NCBI RefSeq assembly: GCF_042242105.1
Contig: NC_092012.1
Span: 16,374,543-16,438,542, forward strand
Source of the DNA: Pempheris klunzingeri
Lineage: Eukaryota; Chordata; Actinopteri; Acropomatiformes; Pempheridae
Reading direction: 5' to 3'
DNA: 64,000 nucleotides
Shown: in pieces, positions 12,776 through 27,700 of the stretch
Layout: every line of letters starts with the position of its first letter
Position numbering within the stretch: position 1 is the first letter of the stretch
The notes under the pieces: model-generated
Told to the model about the DNA's origin: nothing
The model's database searches: none
Seen by the model: the letters and a program-made list of their open reading frames with translations, nothing else
Program-made: the position numbers and the translations under genes

Positions 12776-15700
12776 CACTGCAACCACACTGTTTGCTCCT
12801 CTGGGACTGCTAGATCATCAATCACAGATCCTTCATCATTCCCAAACACTGGTGGCCTACATCTATCCAAGACACTAACACACGCTGTCATCGCTGCCAC
12901 GGGGCCACGTTGGCACTACTGGCTAAACAACTGTCAGATCAGCAGTGGCAGCATGCAGGTCGGAGCTCACGCCTTGTCCCCCAATCATTCGCCACAGCGT
13001 TTAAAAAAGTCATCTCTTCCACACTCAGGTGAACGTGGGGCTGCATGTGGCAGCTTGGGAAGCGATGATTTAGTCCTGATGGATGCGTGTGGGGTCGAGT
13101 ATCAAGTTGGGGCAGGGCACTGGGGAAGTGGGGGTTGTCGTGCAATGGCAGTGGGCACAGCCCAGACTGTCAGACCGCCAGCCTACAGCCACAGCTGCCC
13201 AGGATACAGCGGCTGGCTGGGAGCCAAGGTCAGCACGGCAGGGCTCGGGACTGTTCACAGTTGACTGATCACACACTCGTAGCTCACCAGCTCAAACAAG
13301 CTCAGGGACAAGACTGAACTCCCTTTGTAACAGACTAAAGGATGAAGCACTAAGGATTTCTTCAGACAGCCTTGGACAGGTATTGTGAATAGATCACGAT
13401 TTAGCAAATTTTATAAAATAGTTCCCATTTTTTAATCAATTATTGGATTCTCATTTAATAAAGTGATAGAATGAAACTATTCATTCCTAGAAACCTCTTA
13501 ATATCCACGGGTAATATTTTCATCTCAGAGAAGAATAATATCTGTTCTGTTCCACAATGCAATGTTTCTGCTACCACTGCCTTTCAAAATCAAGGAAAAG
13601 TAGAGAATGACAGAGAGGTCTCCACAGCACAGCAGACCTATCTGGGAATCTCAGGGACACAATCATAACAAATATGCAGAAACATAAAAAAGACACCGTC
13701 GTTTTCATTGGTTCTTTAAAATCTAAAGGGGTGAAATGGTTTCAGATTATCAATAGGTGTGCAGTCAAATCTTCCATATACTTCATAATGATAACAAAAC
13801 TGGGACTGCACAGACATTGTCATATTTATCTGCTTATCTCACTTTTTTTTTACAATTTCTTTTACACTTAAAAGCAGCTTCAGCTGAAACGCTCCTCAAA
13901 TCTCATCTATAGAGCACCTAACTCAGCTCCACTTTTAGTCACGTGACTCCACAAATGTCACACCGAGTCTGCAAATTATCAATCAACACTCTTAATCAAA
14001 CAAAGCGTTTCCTTTGATTTAATGTTTATCAATTCATGATCAACATCCATAATAATATACTGCTTTTCTCTGAATCTAATTTTCCCACCATTCTCAGGGT
14101 TCAGTATATCTGTGACACTGTCAGAACTGTGGCGTGAATTGTCAGTCCTGAAATGCATTTTTTTCAGATAATTAAACAGATTATTGTTGACTACTGAGGT
14201 TCACGACAAATGCCACTCACTTCTTGAAGTAGAACATACATATGAAGGAATATTTTATAAGGTATATAAATCAAGCCTGTATCAGTATAAGGTGTGTATG
14301 CAGCTGTGTGAGACTGAGACTGTGACATGCGATTGTTTGCATGCACGCCTTATGGAGGTGCAAACAGCTGTCTGCTGGCTGATGCGGTGCCTTGCAATGT
14401 CAGAAACACTCATTTATATGCACCTGGAGCAAAGATATCTCAAGCGTCTCTGTCTTATAATTCAAATAAAGCTGCCTATGTTACCATAGCCTGTAGATGT
14501 TCATTCGGGAAGGGCACAGAGAAATAAACAAGGTAACGCAGCCCGAGTGGCTCTGACATTTAACTGAATTCTAATAGAAAGTGACAGGAGATTGACATTA
14601 AATGAAATTCATACAGGGCATCTAGAACAACCAATGTGTGAGGGACAAACAAACAGGGGGGAGAGCTGTTCACACTTGCTCACACAAACAGTGAAATGTT
14701 CTCACGAAAACAGAACAATAGAGATGCAGTTTCCATATGCACACTTTGTTCTATATCATACAAATGAAATGCTGAAAATATTTTGAGGACATGAGTTCCC
14801 CTTTAAAAAAGCTATATTATACTAATATAAAAATAGGTTTCCAGTGAGAGTAAACTGTTAACTGTATAATAACTGCCTCACTTCTCTAACCTTGTTTTAG
14901 TTTCTGTTCCCACGAGCCTCCAAGCTGTGTGAGTTTCTCTTCCCCTCTCTTTCTTAATCATTTTCTCTCTTTCATAGTGAGGCCAGTCATCTTTCAGGTT
15001 TCCAGGGTAGAGTGGAGGTCGCGCGGCTCAGTTCCCACCTATTTGCTGACACCTGAACTTTCTCACCGTCCTCTTGGATCCACATACTTCACATATGTTC
15101 TATAATGTGCATTTATTTTTTGTTGGTCTGTTCTGCAACATCTCCTACATCTCTGTCCATTCTGAGAGAGGGATCCCTCCACTCTCTCTGGCCCCTGCCC
15201 ACTGACTACAGATGAGAAATGAGCTATATCTGGTGCAATAAATGTTTTGTGTCTTGTCCCTGTTAAATGCAGAACAATAATTAAAAATAATGAATTGCTA
15301 AAATTCATGTCATTAATTCATCCATTGTTTTAAAAGATGTAATATGCAGCATCTCTGCATGAAAAACGTCTATAAACGACTAGAATAATGTTATACATTA
15401 TTTGAGTTGTGTACTTACATTATCCTAAACAATGTTTACATAGTGTTCAGCGTTCTATGTTCAAACTAAGAGAAATCTGTCATTTTTATTCAAGGTAATG
15501 GTGTGTTTCATTTAGTCGCCAGTCAGTAGCATCATATCCCCTTTGCTACAACTTCCAAGCAAACGATGATACGGCAGTGAGAGAGAAGGAAGTCAGCAAA
15601 TTAGCCTGCGAGCAACTCCAGCCACTCTGTTGTTTTTTTGTTTTTTGAAAAAATTCTATTCCTGTTAGCTGCATGGTCTGTTGCCAAAGCTGTCCCCAAG

Positions 15701-18700
15701 AAGATAAGGGGCAAGAAGAGAGGTAAAGTGAGGTTAAATATTGGTGTGGCATTTCCAAAACAGAGCTTCATGACAAACTAGGACTGCAGAGAGAAGCCGA
15801 TCTCCCACGTATACTATCAGACAGGTAAACACACAGTTAGTTGGCGTTAGTGAAATAACGGTTTCTGCCTGACTCACGTTAGAGAGACTTATGCTGAAAA
15901 CCTGAATCAGATTCTGATTCAGACAGATTTTCACTGACAATAGTGGTGAAGACAACAACAATGATCTCATGATCCCCTGTTACCCTGAATCTTACCATCA
16001 GATAGTAGCTTAGTGCCATTTGTAGTGGCAAATATAATTGACAGTAAGCAGACCTCTGCAACATACACAAAGATGCTGAGGATGTATAAACCCTTTGTAA
16101 ACACAGGAGTACAATTTGAACACAGAGCTTTCAGCAATCATGTCTTGTAGTTTAAGACAGTTTACTTCTGCTGGCATTTACAGAATATGACTGGCAGGTA
16201 GAGGGACAAACCAATGGCCTTGGAGGTCTGCCAAATGGAGGTCAGTGACTTCCATTCAAACACGGCTTAAAAACATGAATCACCTGGAGAGTCACTGCAT
16301 CAGCTTGTTTCGCCAATGTTGACAGAAAGGTTTCAAATGCATGAACAACAATAAGTTCTCACCCCTAATTAGAGCTGAATCAATTAGTCCATTAATTGAT
16401 TAGTTGATTAACAAAAATTGAACTGGCAACTATTTTGGTATTTTACTAATTATTTCAGTAGTTTTTCCAAGCGAAAAAACACCAAGAATTCTGGCTCCAG
16501 ATTCTCAGATTTGCTACTTCTATTTTATATCTATATGTATTATAGCAATGAAATAAATATTAAGATATTTACATGTATGGAAAGAGACATGTTGGTGTTA
16601 CTTTTATTTACACTTTTTTTGACTTAGAGTTTAGTTTTTTTAGATAATGTAAATAATCCTTAGTTAATGATATTTCCTTCACACTCAAAGTTGATGTTTT
16701 GACATTCAAGATCCATTTTTAGAGTCTTTAAAACACTAGCAAACAGCGCTGGGATGAAATCTGTAGTGTACCTGTAGCTCCTATTTCAGCAAAGTGTAGT
16801 TTTTATGTTTGTCCATAAGTCATCCTCTTTATGACACATTTTCTTCACATTTTACATCATAATGATCAAAAGAAAATGTACTTCCTGAATAGCCTGAAAC
16901 AACTGGTCACATGCTAACTGCTGAAAATGAAAAACATCTCTGGGGACATTCAAATATTTTCCTTCTCAGAAATCTAAAAATATATTCATCTATTAGTAAA
17001 AAGAAGCTTGACCCCAAAATAAAATGAGATTTTCCCTACCAACTGTATAACATATTATATTGAATAAAAAACACTCAATTCCAGCACCCATGAGAACATT
17101 AACGACCCCCTTCTGTCACCAAGAAATGTGTCTATTACAGGTCATACCACCTGACTGAGATAAGGTGAGACTAAAACATTGTGAATGTACCGCTTTGATG
17201 TAATGAGTGTTAAATGATGTGCTGTGGAGCAGAAAGGTCATTCGAAGGCGTTAAGGTGTGGGTCTTCTTACCCGGGAAGACTCATAGGAGGGACTGGACT
17301 CGCCACCTGGGGCCCAAGACGCTTGGTTGGTCCGCTCCTCCATACCTGTCAGAAAGAGAGATGCACAACTCAGTCAGCTAGTCAAGATTACTCACACAGT
17401 CAACGTACATACAGTAAATCTACGTTCTCTGCGTGTGTCTCTCTCACACACGCAGACACGATGGAGAAGTTGTCGAACAACGGATCCACAAAAACAATAC
17501 TGGTCATGACGCACACAAGTTTAGCAGTGTTCCTGTATGTTTTCAGTTTCCCTGTATTGTACATTAAATAGAAAAAATCCTACAGTTTATACTAATAAGC
17601 GTTTTCCACAGGTTCCCTGAATGTTACTTTGCAAGAGAAAAGGAAGGTCTATGTTCAGGTTTTTAAAATAACGGCAGTATAGGTGAAACCATCAGTCGAT
17701 TTAGTGACTGACAGAGAATTAACTGGCAAGTGTTTTGATAACTGCACTAAGGTCAAATATTTGTTTTTAACAGCTTCTTGAATGTGCATATTTTCTGCTT
17801 TTCCTCATTTGATATTATTGTAAAGAATGTTTTTTTGTATTGGACAGTTGTATTGGACATGTGTCATGTTGACTTTTTTCCCCATTTTCTGACATTTTAT
17901 AGGAAAATTGCTTAATCAAGGAAATTAAACTAATTGATGAAAATAATAGTTAATTGCAGCCCTAATTGGCAACCAAAACATGTCAGGCCAGCAGCTCAGA
18001 ATATTTTAACTGACACACCTCACAGACAGTCAGTAGTCAGTAGTCAGAGTCAGAGTCAGAGTAATACTGAAATTCACTTTTCAGAGGTGATATGTTGGCA
18101 ACACAGATATTACAATACTTACAGCAGGCCAGCTATATGTTATATCTAAGGTCTGATCAACATCTCACTCAAGTGCAAACTGTAACTGTCAAATGAATGA
18201 CATACTGTATTATCTCCCCTCTAAACTGGCATGACAGTGATGTAACTCTACAGTTATATTTTCTTTTTCCATCCCCAAAATTATTTAGAAAAATGTCTAA
18301 TTAGTATCATCAAAGGTTCATGACACAAAAAAATATTTTCCATTGTGTCATTTAGTTTCCTTTGCATAAATTATGGTCAGAAAAAAGCCTTCTTTTATGT
18401 GCTTCACTGAACCAAAAAACTACTTACAACTTCATGATTTGGCACTGATGTATGCCAGGCTACTTTTAGACAGCTGAGCACTAAAACCTAATAATTCATT
18501 TTTCAATGAAAGAAAACCTCAATGTTTCAAAAGTCAAACAGATAAACAAAATCAATAACTCCAACCAACTGCAAAACAAGACCATCTGGCATATATTGAA
18601 AAATTTGATATCTGATCTTTAGAATCTAATTTATGTGATACAGTCTGTAAACATATTCGATGCCTCAATTCTTGTTGCTGTTTGAAACAATATTGTGTTG

Positions 18701-21700
18701 CAGTGAAAGCCACAGTTATTGATTGTCCCTGTTGTAATTTCATCTTTCTCAGGAAAATGCAATACCCTTTGTTCATTTTTAACTTCAAATAAAAAAATAT
18801 CAGATTTAAAGAAATTGTGTATGCTCAGAAAAAGAGTAATATAGCAAACAACAAACACAGTTTTTCAATATTAAAAACATTTTTAAGTTTGAAATGTAAC
18901 AAATTATAGGCGCTGTGGTGCCTCCATGCAGTACAGTTAAGCGTACAATGCTCGAAACAGAATTTACACGACTGAAACAAACAACTCCAATTAAAGCAGA
19001 AGTAAAATCTGCACAACAAAAGCAGGAAAAGCTTGTAATCACAGATCAAAACAGGTTGACTAGTTCCAAGTCAAATAATAGCTCAGAAAGCAGCTTGATT
19101 ATAGCTATTGATTTCATTTAACTAGGTCCAATGCTGTTCAACTGGTACTTCTGTTGCATCAATTAATCTATTCATTTTAAACTGAGCACTTTAATATTGA
19201 AGAGAAATGATGGAAAAACAGTGTGATATTATCCTGAGGTACTTGTATCTCTTAAGGTAAAACAATACCTATTCTGAGATGTAATAAATTACACATTTAG
19301 CTGACAGACTAGATGACAGTTTTGTAGTATTACTCTAAATTCATTTCCAGCCGTCATGCTGCCAATCAATTCTTAGTCAGAAATCTAATTATACACTTAA
19401 GCAGAAAGTCAGCCGCATTTTTCAAACCAGAAGTCATACACCACTGAGCAGACACATAGATAAGTTTCATCCTGACAAACATGTTGTTTTGCCACTAGCA
19501 CACTGCAGATTCATTTCCTCTTTATAAGTCTTCACAATTACTATCAGTGGCTTAATGGAAATCAGCGGCTTAAAGGAAAAAAATACTTTCATCATTTGGC
19601 AGCATTATCATCCACACTCATAGCTGTGGTAGAGATTTAACTTCTACTTGTGTTGCTAATAGTACATTAGCAACACAATCAAGCACTTTGGTATTGTGAC
19701 AAGACCAATGTGACATATTGTAGCCCAACTGAGACCTTTTTCACACTGAATGCAACAATGGTCAATGCTCTCTCTCTCTCTCTGGGCCACTGGCTGTCAT
19801 CTCGTCCGATTACCATCTCCTACCAGGGCTCAAGGGTCCCCTCTCTTCTCTAAGCACGGACAGGCAGCACAATAAGATTACTCACTGACAAGAGGAAACA
19901 GGAAAATGCACTGGCTGTAATTTAGGTAAAATGAAATGGGAGACAAAAGGTGGCTAAACTAGCAAGTATCTGATGAGGATACACTCAGTTGTCAGTTTAT
20001 TAGGTACACCAAGATAGAACTAATACAGCCTAATATGACTATCTTGCAATAAGTCCAGCGTTCATGAATGTTATTATGTTCAGTTTTTGTTGAAACTGAG
20101 GAATCAAGAGGTGTTGATTCAACTGTGGTTTTTATTCTGTGACATTTGACAAAGGTTTACAAGATATCATATGTGGCTATATTTAAATCCATGTGCACAG
20201 ATATTATTAGACATAACTCTGCTGTGTGGAATTCTCTATCACACATTCCATGTATGACAATGAAGATAAAAATGTCAAACTATATATTTGATTTCAAAAG
20301 ATCAAGATGAATAAAACTGGTATGATGATGCCATCTTTATCTAAGCAGTTGTAAATGTCCTGTAAACCTGCAGTAACAGTTTGATGGACAATGGTTTGAT
20401 GGCTCCTCCCGTCTCTGCTGGATCATTCATAAACAGCTGCACCCTCCCCAAGCTCCTATTTCAGCAAAACATCATCCAACAGAGAGATTCTTCTTCTCTT
20501 TATAAATGATAAAAGTCTTGTTTGAGTGAAACTGATGAAATAGTCCTGATGAGAGATCATGCAACATGGCTGAAGCTTTGCAAACCTTACTGACAGTTGG
20601 CAAGAATTTGCTTTGCCCACCTGGGTCCGTGTAGCCGTGATGATATCAACAACACTGTCCTATCAATGAGTTACCCGTCAGTCAGTCAGTCCGTATAACT
20701 TCATGTTTATTCCGCTTGGTTCGTTTGTTCAAAAGAAAAAGTCTGAAAATGAACCAGACCAGAACTACTGAATCGAACTGCAGGTGCACAAGTACACATT
20801 TTGCATAAAATGATTAACTTACCACCAGTGTCTTTATTGTTGTTGTAAATTAATAGATAAGCACTGTGGGTAATTGTTGATCATTCAAAACACTGTCTGG
20901 ATCATTTGTGGAGGACAGTCTGAAAATACAGTGCAGAAAAAAAAACAAGAGTGATGGACTTCCTGCCAGCTCAAAGCATCTGAACATTTCTGCTCACTTG
21001 GGCCTACATTTTGGTGAAACTTGCCAAGTGGTAGCACATGTGCCTGATTTGTTATGAAAATGAGAAATGCAAGTTTTAAACTTCAGATGGTTGCTGCAGC
21101 ACCATCATCAGAACTATTAGCTGCCAAAGCCAGTTTAAGACCTGCCCCCCTGAAAAAACATTAAGTATTACACCTATATCATGTCAGTTCTGTTCAGACT
21201 GCAGGCAAGTCAGATCTTTAAGACAGACAGTTATTTGCAGTGATCAGATTTATATGTCCAGACATCACCAACCTATCTGCATGGATTGCGGTGCTAACAA
21301 CGCAGGAAACAGTAAATCCAAACACTGGTGATGCGGCTTTCCAAAGTGGAACCATTAGCAATGGAGATCGATCATCTCTCCCTCCAAACAATTGTGCAGT
21401 CAAGTCGTGGTGTAGAGCTCCTCTGTTTTCTATATTTTCCTCCACATTGCTCTGCTAGTGGCAGTATGGACTCTGCTCAGCCACTCTGATGCATATTCGT
21501 CGCTCTGGATTTGAGTTGTCACGTGTCATGTGATGCAAAAGACACTCTAATAACCAATTTGAGCAGCCATAGCATCCGTATTGAGATGTGTCTGCAAAAA
21601 TCCGTTTGGAATCACATTTCAAACTGCCTCCAACTTTGGCTTGGATCTGATTCATGTGTTTTTTGCTTTTTGCTGTCCAGACTTTCTAAAATCAATCTGG

Positions 21701-24700
21701 ATACTCTCTGGACATGCCATAAAATGGACATGGGTTGGCAGTCTGAACGGGGAATGTCACACAACATACCACACACACAGAGTCTTGCAAATGTAACTGA
21801 TGTAAAAAAAAAAAAAATACAAAACACACCGCTGCTTTGCTAACTTACAGAGATTTGGCATAAAGGTTTCCTGTATAGAAGAACAGAGAGTGTGCTGACC
21901 AAAACCAAAACCAAAAATAATAAGTGTAAAGTAAAAACTGGACCGAGAAGAACCAAACAGTCTCCACAGGGTCAGACAGGGTTGTTGCCTGTGTAGAAAA
22001 ATTACACTAACTTGCCATCATTTAGAGCAATATTTTGCAGGAGGCCACAACATTTCTCTTATTTGCAGAGAGTCACACACAGAGAGAGAAAAAGCTGATT
22101 GATTTTGTCGAAGGCTGTCTAACTATGTGTCACAACACTAGCTATGAAAGAAACATGACTATCATAATTTATCATAATGGACGACAGTGAGTAAGAAAAT
22201 GAAAATACACTGTACCCCAGAGCCCACAGCAACCACAAGCACCAATTCATAACAAATGTTATCTAAAGACACTTTACTCCATCTGTGATCCATACATGAA
22301 GGCTATTTAATGCGATGGACATGATTAGGATTGTGATGGTAAAGAAGAGACTTTTTTTTAATGTTTCAACATTTTAAATAAAATGTTCACATTTGCAAAT
22401 GATGTGCGTCTTTATTTGTATACAGAGCAGAGATGTGAGATCCAATCACAAGCGGTCACTTGAGATGCATTTTAATGCCAGGTGTAGACTTGACAAACTT
22501 AGAGCTGTCCACGTGTGATCAGATCGCCCCAGATGCCAGGTATGAACAGGGCTTTTGTAGCCCAGCCATGACGCATGCAGTTATTTTTTATTTTGGGACC
22601 CAACTGACTGACAAACGTAGCCTAGCTGTTTGTCACAGCTAACAAATGTAGCACTACATACCACCGAATCAAAACCACCCTTTCAACAGCAGCCATCCAC
22701 CGCCCCACTACACTAAAGACTCAATGGCCTCATCAAATTTGCATCATCAACACAGCTGGAAGGGAGAAATGATGAATCTCTGTTAGAGCCACTTTGGGTA
22801 TTTTTTCCAGTCCATCTTTCCCTGGCGCACTTTTGAATGGTCTTGCCAGGCCCACTCTGCCTCAATTATCTGGCTGTGCCCAGCTGAGATGCAATAATCC
22901 AAACTCTCATTCCCTGCAATTTCCACACTTCTGTCTGCACACTCACTTGCCTTATGTTCACAATCACTTATGTAGGTGCTTATTCCACCACCTTGAGGAT
23001 TAGAGACACACTGTGCTGAAGGAAGGGGGGTCTTACCAACTACAAGCCTGATACACTCCAAGGTGCCGCAGTTCATTTCCACATCATTATCTCTTATGTG
23101 ATGAAAAGGTATCATTTAGCTAAATTTACTTTTGTAACATCATTCAAGTAATGAACAACAAATAATGATTGCAAACTACCTGAGATACTGATGTGACTTT
23201 TCAAAAGTATAACACCTACATCAAAAATAATCAAATGAATTCCATTTCAACCCTTTTGACGCTACATATATTCTTTTTCTGACCACCGACACGCAAACAA
23301 TTACCCAATCTACAAAACAACATCCTAACTCATCCCTGAAATATTTAAAAGCAAGAAACAAAATGCTCAAATTGAGGATTCAAAACAACAGCACACAAAC
23401 CAATCTGTGGCGTCATGGTGGCTACATCCACCTCTTATATACTGTCTAATGTGTTTACTTTTACTCTTCAATGATCGCCTTTGCTCCTCCTATTGGCTAC
23501 TGGGGAAAACTCCATTCATTAATGTCATTCATTAATTTATACGGAAAGGAAAGAGGCCTCGTTTAAAACTCTTATCTTTCCAGCATGACAACACACAGGG
23601 AGGACTGGCCCTACCAAATATTAAGATGTACTTCTGGTGCTTTGTGCTGCGTCCTCTAAATACATGGTTCAATCATAGGTCTTCTGTCTCCTTGGGACCA
23701 ATGGAGAAGAATCTGTTGCTGCGTCATAGATTGCAGGACATAGTGTATTCCAATATATCACTGAAAAAAGACAACTTACGTTTCTGCCACTAGCACACCA
23801 GTCACACTGTAATAAAGCATGTGTGTACAGATCTAAAATGGCACGACCACCTGGCGATTTTCAACAATTTTTCACTTCATTGCGGAAACACCTTTCTTAG
23901 GACCTGTGTGGTGCCAGAGGCTTACTAGCCTTTAATGATTTCCAAACTGAATATGCTCTACCAGGAGCATCTTTTTTCTTCTATTTGCAGCTGAGATCAG
24001 GAATGTGGGCGTGCAGCACCACATGACGATCAGCAGTCCCTGTACATCCTCTTCATAAAATATTAGTCTCAGTAGGACCAACACATGAAAGGGTTTCTAA
24101 ACTTTACAAATTTATTTCTGACGCATATTAACCATCACCAGTAGAAGCTACGTTGCATAGAGACTTATTGATCTGTAGGAAGGAATCGATATGTGTTGTT
24201 AAATTTTCTCAAAACCATTTATCAGTTCAGCCTCACATATGGTAGTGCAGTGTCAAGTGTGAAGTTGTTTCAATATGAAATAGACATAAACATCTATCAG
24301 ATTTTCACCTCTCCAAAGTGGCAGCTTCTTTACCTCAGATGTGTGTGTGAGACCTAGCTGGAGCCAGTAACTACTTGTAACTGTCATACATAAAACGTTA
24401 CTTGAACTGTCAGCACAAAGAAACAAGCAAAAACAGGGGGGAAAAAAAGCCATTCACTTCCAAGCTAATGTGTCGTTTCCCTGAATTGGTGAGTGAAATA
24501 ATCTTCTACTATGTAGCTAACTAGAGAAACCATCCACAATGCAATTTTTTTCCATGTTAAACTCTATTGATTTAAGCTAAAAATGTTAGCGCTGGTGTTT
24601 TTACAGTTTAGAAGAACTAAACTTATCTTAAGAAATTTAGCTGCTGGCTGAGACAAACCAGCTCTCGTCCCTCTACCGATGGTTCCTGCATCAGCAGAGG

Positions 24701-27700
24701 ATGACAGAGGACAGGATGAATGACTGACTGATGTCAGGTCTTCATTCTTCCCAAATTTCACTCAGTATTGAGATACCAGGAATATTATTATATTATTTAT
24801 TTGACATTTCAGATTTCTTCCAAGTGAGACATTATTGAATATACATAGTGATTTTGCTGTTGCTGGTCTAGAAACATTTAGTTGTTATAAATTCTGATCC
24901 TGTTCTAAATGTATTATTTTTAAAATAATATATTTATTAAAATATAATTATATCATTATTTAGTAATGAAACAGAACCAGCAAGATTAGAACAAGATAAG
25001 AATAAAGAACCGAACCAATAAAGAGCATCGACAAAATCTGATATCCATCCTTATTTCCCTGTCGTTGTGAGGACACAATAGAATGATGGTTGGGTTTTTT
25101 TTATTTAGCTTTAAAAGCTTTACCTACTAGTAAAAATAAAAGTCTCTTTTTTTTTTTTTCTCACCAGCACCCATGCCTTCAGTGACTTGACTTGACACTT
25201 GGTGGGTGTATTTCTGAGGACCCAAGGGAGTGTGAAGTCGAACTGATGAGTGGTTCTCGAGAACGGTGCAAGCAGCCATATCACAGTTCACAGTAACACT
25301 GCAAACAGCACTTCCAAGGGCCAAGCAATCTGCCCACTCTGAACGCACATGTGTTTTCTGAACAGCCACACCCAGAACGTGCACGGCACTATTCTACTCA
25401 AGATGAGGACATTTCTTGGGGCACAGTGTGGAAAAAATAAATCCAGCTCAATTAACACATTACAAATTCACTCGCAGGCTGTGCCTTACCCCTCAAAGGT
25501 GTCACTCTATGAAGATCATTATATCTCCCACTAGTGCCCTATGTCCACCTGGTGGCCTGGGCATGTTCATGCATGTGTCCTGGGAATGCCCCGATATGGT
25601 GAGACACTGGGAGCAAAAATATGGTGACGTGCTTTCATCGACTTTGCTCCTGCTTACTGATGACTCCTCTTTGGGTTTGTCTTTCCAGTGAAGATGCACT
25701 CTATGGGCTGGTCTCACTGACGCCAAGAAAGTGTAAGCCCCGAGGTGGCAACCATCACGTTCCTTGACTTGGCACTAGTGGGCTGACTCTGAACATACAG
25801 GGTCAGCGTTAAGACTCTAATCTTTTGTTTTACGGGGGTGATCAGAGGTGGGGGGTGTATGGGGTTGCCACTGGGAGGGTGTAAGGGAGAATTCAGGAGT
25901 TTGTATTAGGCCTGGAACGGTTATCATTTCCATCGTCAATCGTGATCTACAATTAATCCCAGGCGATTTTCTAATGATATTAAATATATCAGGGATGAGT
26001 AAGGGCAGGTGTCAGGGTGATGAAAAAGGGGGGAAACGTATGCCATTTTTTTCACACTGCAATTCAAAACAGAATAAGCAAATAGGACACTGATAATAAC
26101 TAAGATTTTAAAGGTATGCAAATCTTGTCCATCAGCGTTTCCTGTGTAAACCATAATATATGCATTCAAACTGCGTCACCAAAAATGATCAGATTATCAT
26201 AAGTTATCGATTCATTTTAAGTTGCTGACAAGTTCTGTTTTTTTGGGTGTTGCTCATAAATATTTTTGGGGGAAAAAGTAAATAACATATGTGCTGAAAT
26301 GTGATTTTTTTTTAATGATTTCAGCAGAAAATATGGTTACCAAGAAAAATTTAAATAAAACATTCTAAATTAAAATTAGTAAATAACATTAACTTGAATT
26401 AGGCTGTGTGTCTTTTTTACAGTCCCGTCCAAATGCCTTTTTATCATTGTTGTTGGAAGTGGTACAAAACGACAGCCCACATTCCCACATTTAGACTTTG
26501 TTACGTGTCTACAGGACAAAGCTGGTCACCAGACAACACACGACCATGACAATGAGCTTCGGCTGTAACACTCATTTCTCCTGACAGTCTCCAATTCTTT
26601 TCTGTTCCAAACAAAAAGCACCGTGCTGATGACGGTCTATTTTAGAAGTCACAGAGCACGAGGCCCAGCCTAAAGGTGGCTGTCCACATCTTAATACATG
26701 AAATCACACAGCACACAGGATTGCCTTAGCAACACAGTTTAAGGATCTAGTATTCACACTGTAGATAGTTAGTGCAGTTTATGAAAAAATATTGCACATA
26801 TTTCTACAGATTTCTACAATCAGCCCTCAAGAGTTTCCTTATGTATCATCAATGTGTTTCAGATATGACACAAAAAGCTGGTTTTCATTATCCGCAAATA
26901 GAAGAGATGTAAACTGTCTTACCAGTTTATTAGAAACACCTGAATAATCTGATGCAATTTAATGTAAAAGCCTTAAAATAAATCCCATTCTGTCCTACCT
27001 AATGACGCTTCTTGTGGTTCCAGTTTCAGAAAGGAATGATTCAACTCGACAGTCATTTCTGAGGCAGCTTTTAGTGATTTGACTGTATGGGACTGCATTA
27101 TATTAAAATGTGTATTTAACATTTTGTCCACAGGTTAATAAAAACACCTCTAATATGATTCTACAAAATGACCAGAACAATGTTAGTCTGAAGCCTTTGT
27201 GTCATTATTATGTAAAATAACCATCTTTAAGGGAGCCTCAACAGGAAGGCGTGACTTTACTTAAAAACCCACATCAGTTTGAATCGTTTCCTTGTCATTT
27301 GTTTAACTGAAGAAAAGAGCACACACACAACATCCTCCTCGCTTGAATGACTAGGTTTTCTAAAATTCATCCCCACAACTCTTCAGTTCATGAGTGACGG
27401 CTCTGTTCTTGGTTCTTTGTCTTTTCGTCCAGTTTCCACTAAGTGTGTGTCTTTCGTTTCACAGATAACTGATTACAAGAAGGCTTTGTGGATGCACACA
27501 AAACATGCTTTCAGAAAACATAATGCGTGATTGTTGACTTTCTCTAGTAGGACATCAGACAATAGATGTGCTTTGGATTAATGTCCTGTAGCGTTTATGG
27601 CTAGGAAGTGATCCAGGAGCAGGGAATCTGAACTCTTGTTATTACAGCCAACCCATCCACAAACCGGTTTAACGATAAAGATGCTGATAAATAAACAAAA

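Larger units (their letters stand above)
10594..17271 (-). other. tcf12: tcf12 intron, 6.7 kb
   Basis: Intron between the fourth and third coding exons. It contains the short inverted-terminal element at 12132-12634, the (TG)n tract at 12719-12774, a GC-richer patch at about 12900-13270 where several overlapping open frames occur on both strands without homology I can recognise, and a dispersed repeat at 16365-16560. I see no exon or RNA gene. Confidence 0.6.

Noticed and set aside
12680..13264. 194-residue open frame, the longest in the window
   Set aside because: It runs through the (TG)n microsatellite (a Cys-Val repeat) and an intronic GC-rich patch with overlapping frames on both strands; no homology and no splice support.
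22783..23115. 110-residue open frame on the minus strand
   Set aside because: Intronic to tcf12; no recognisable motif and no splice or initiation context.
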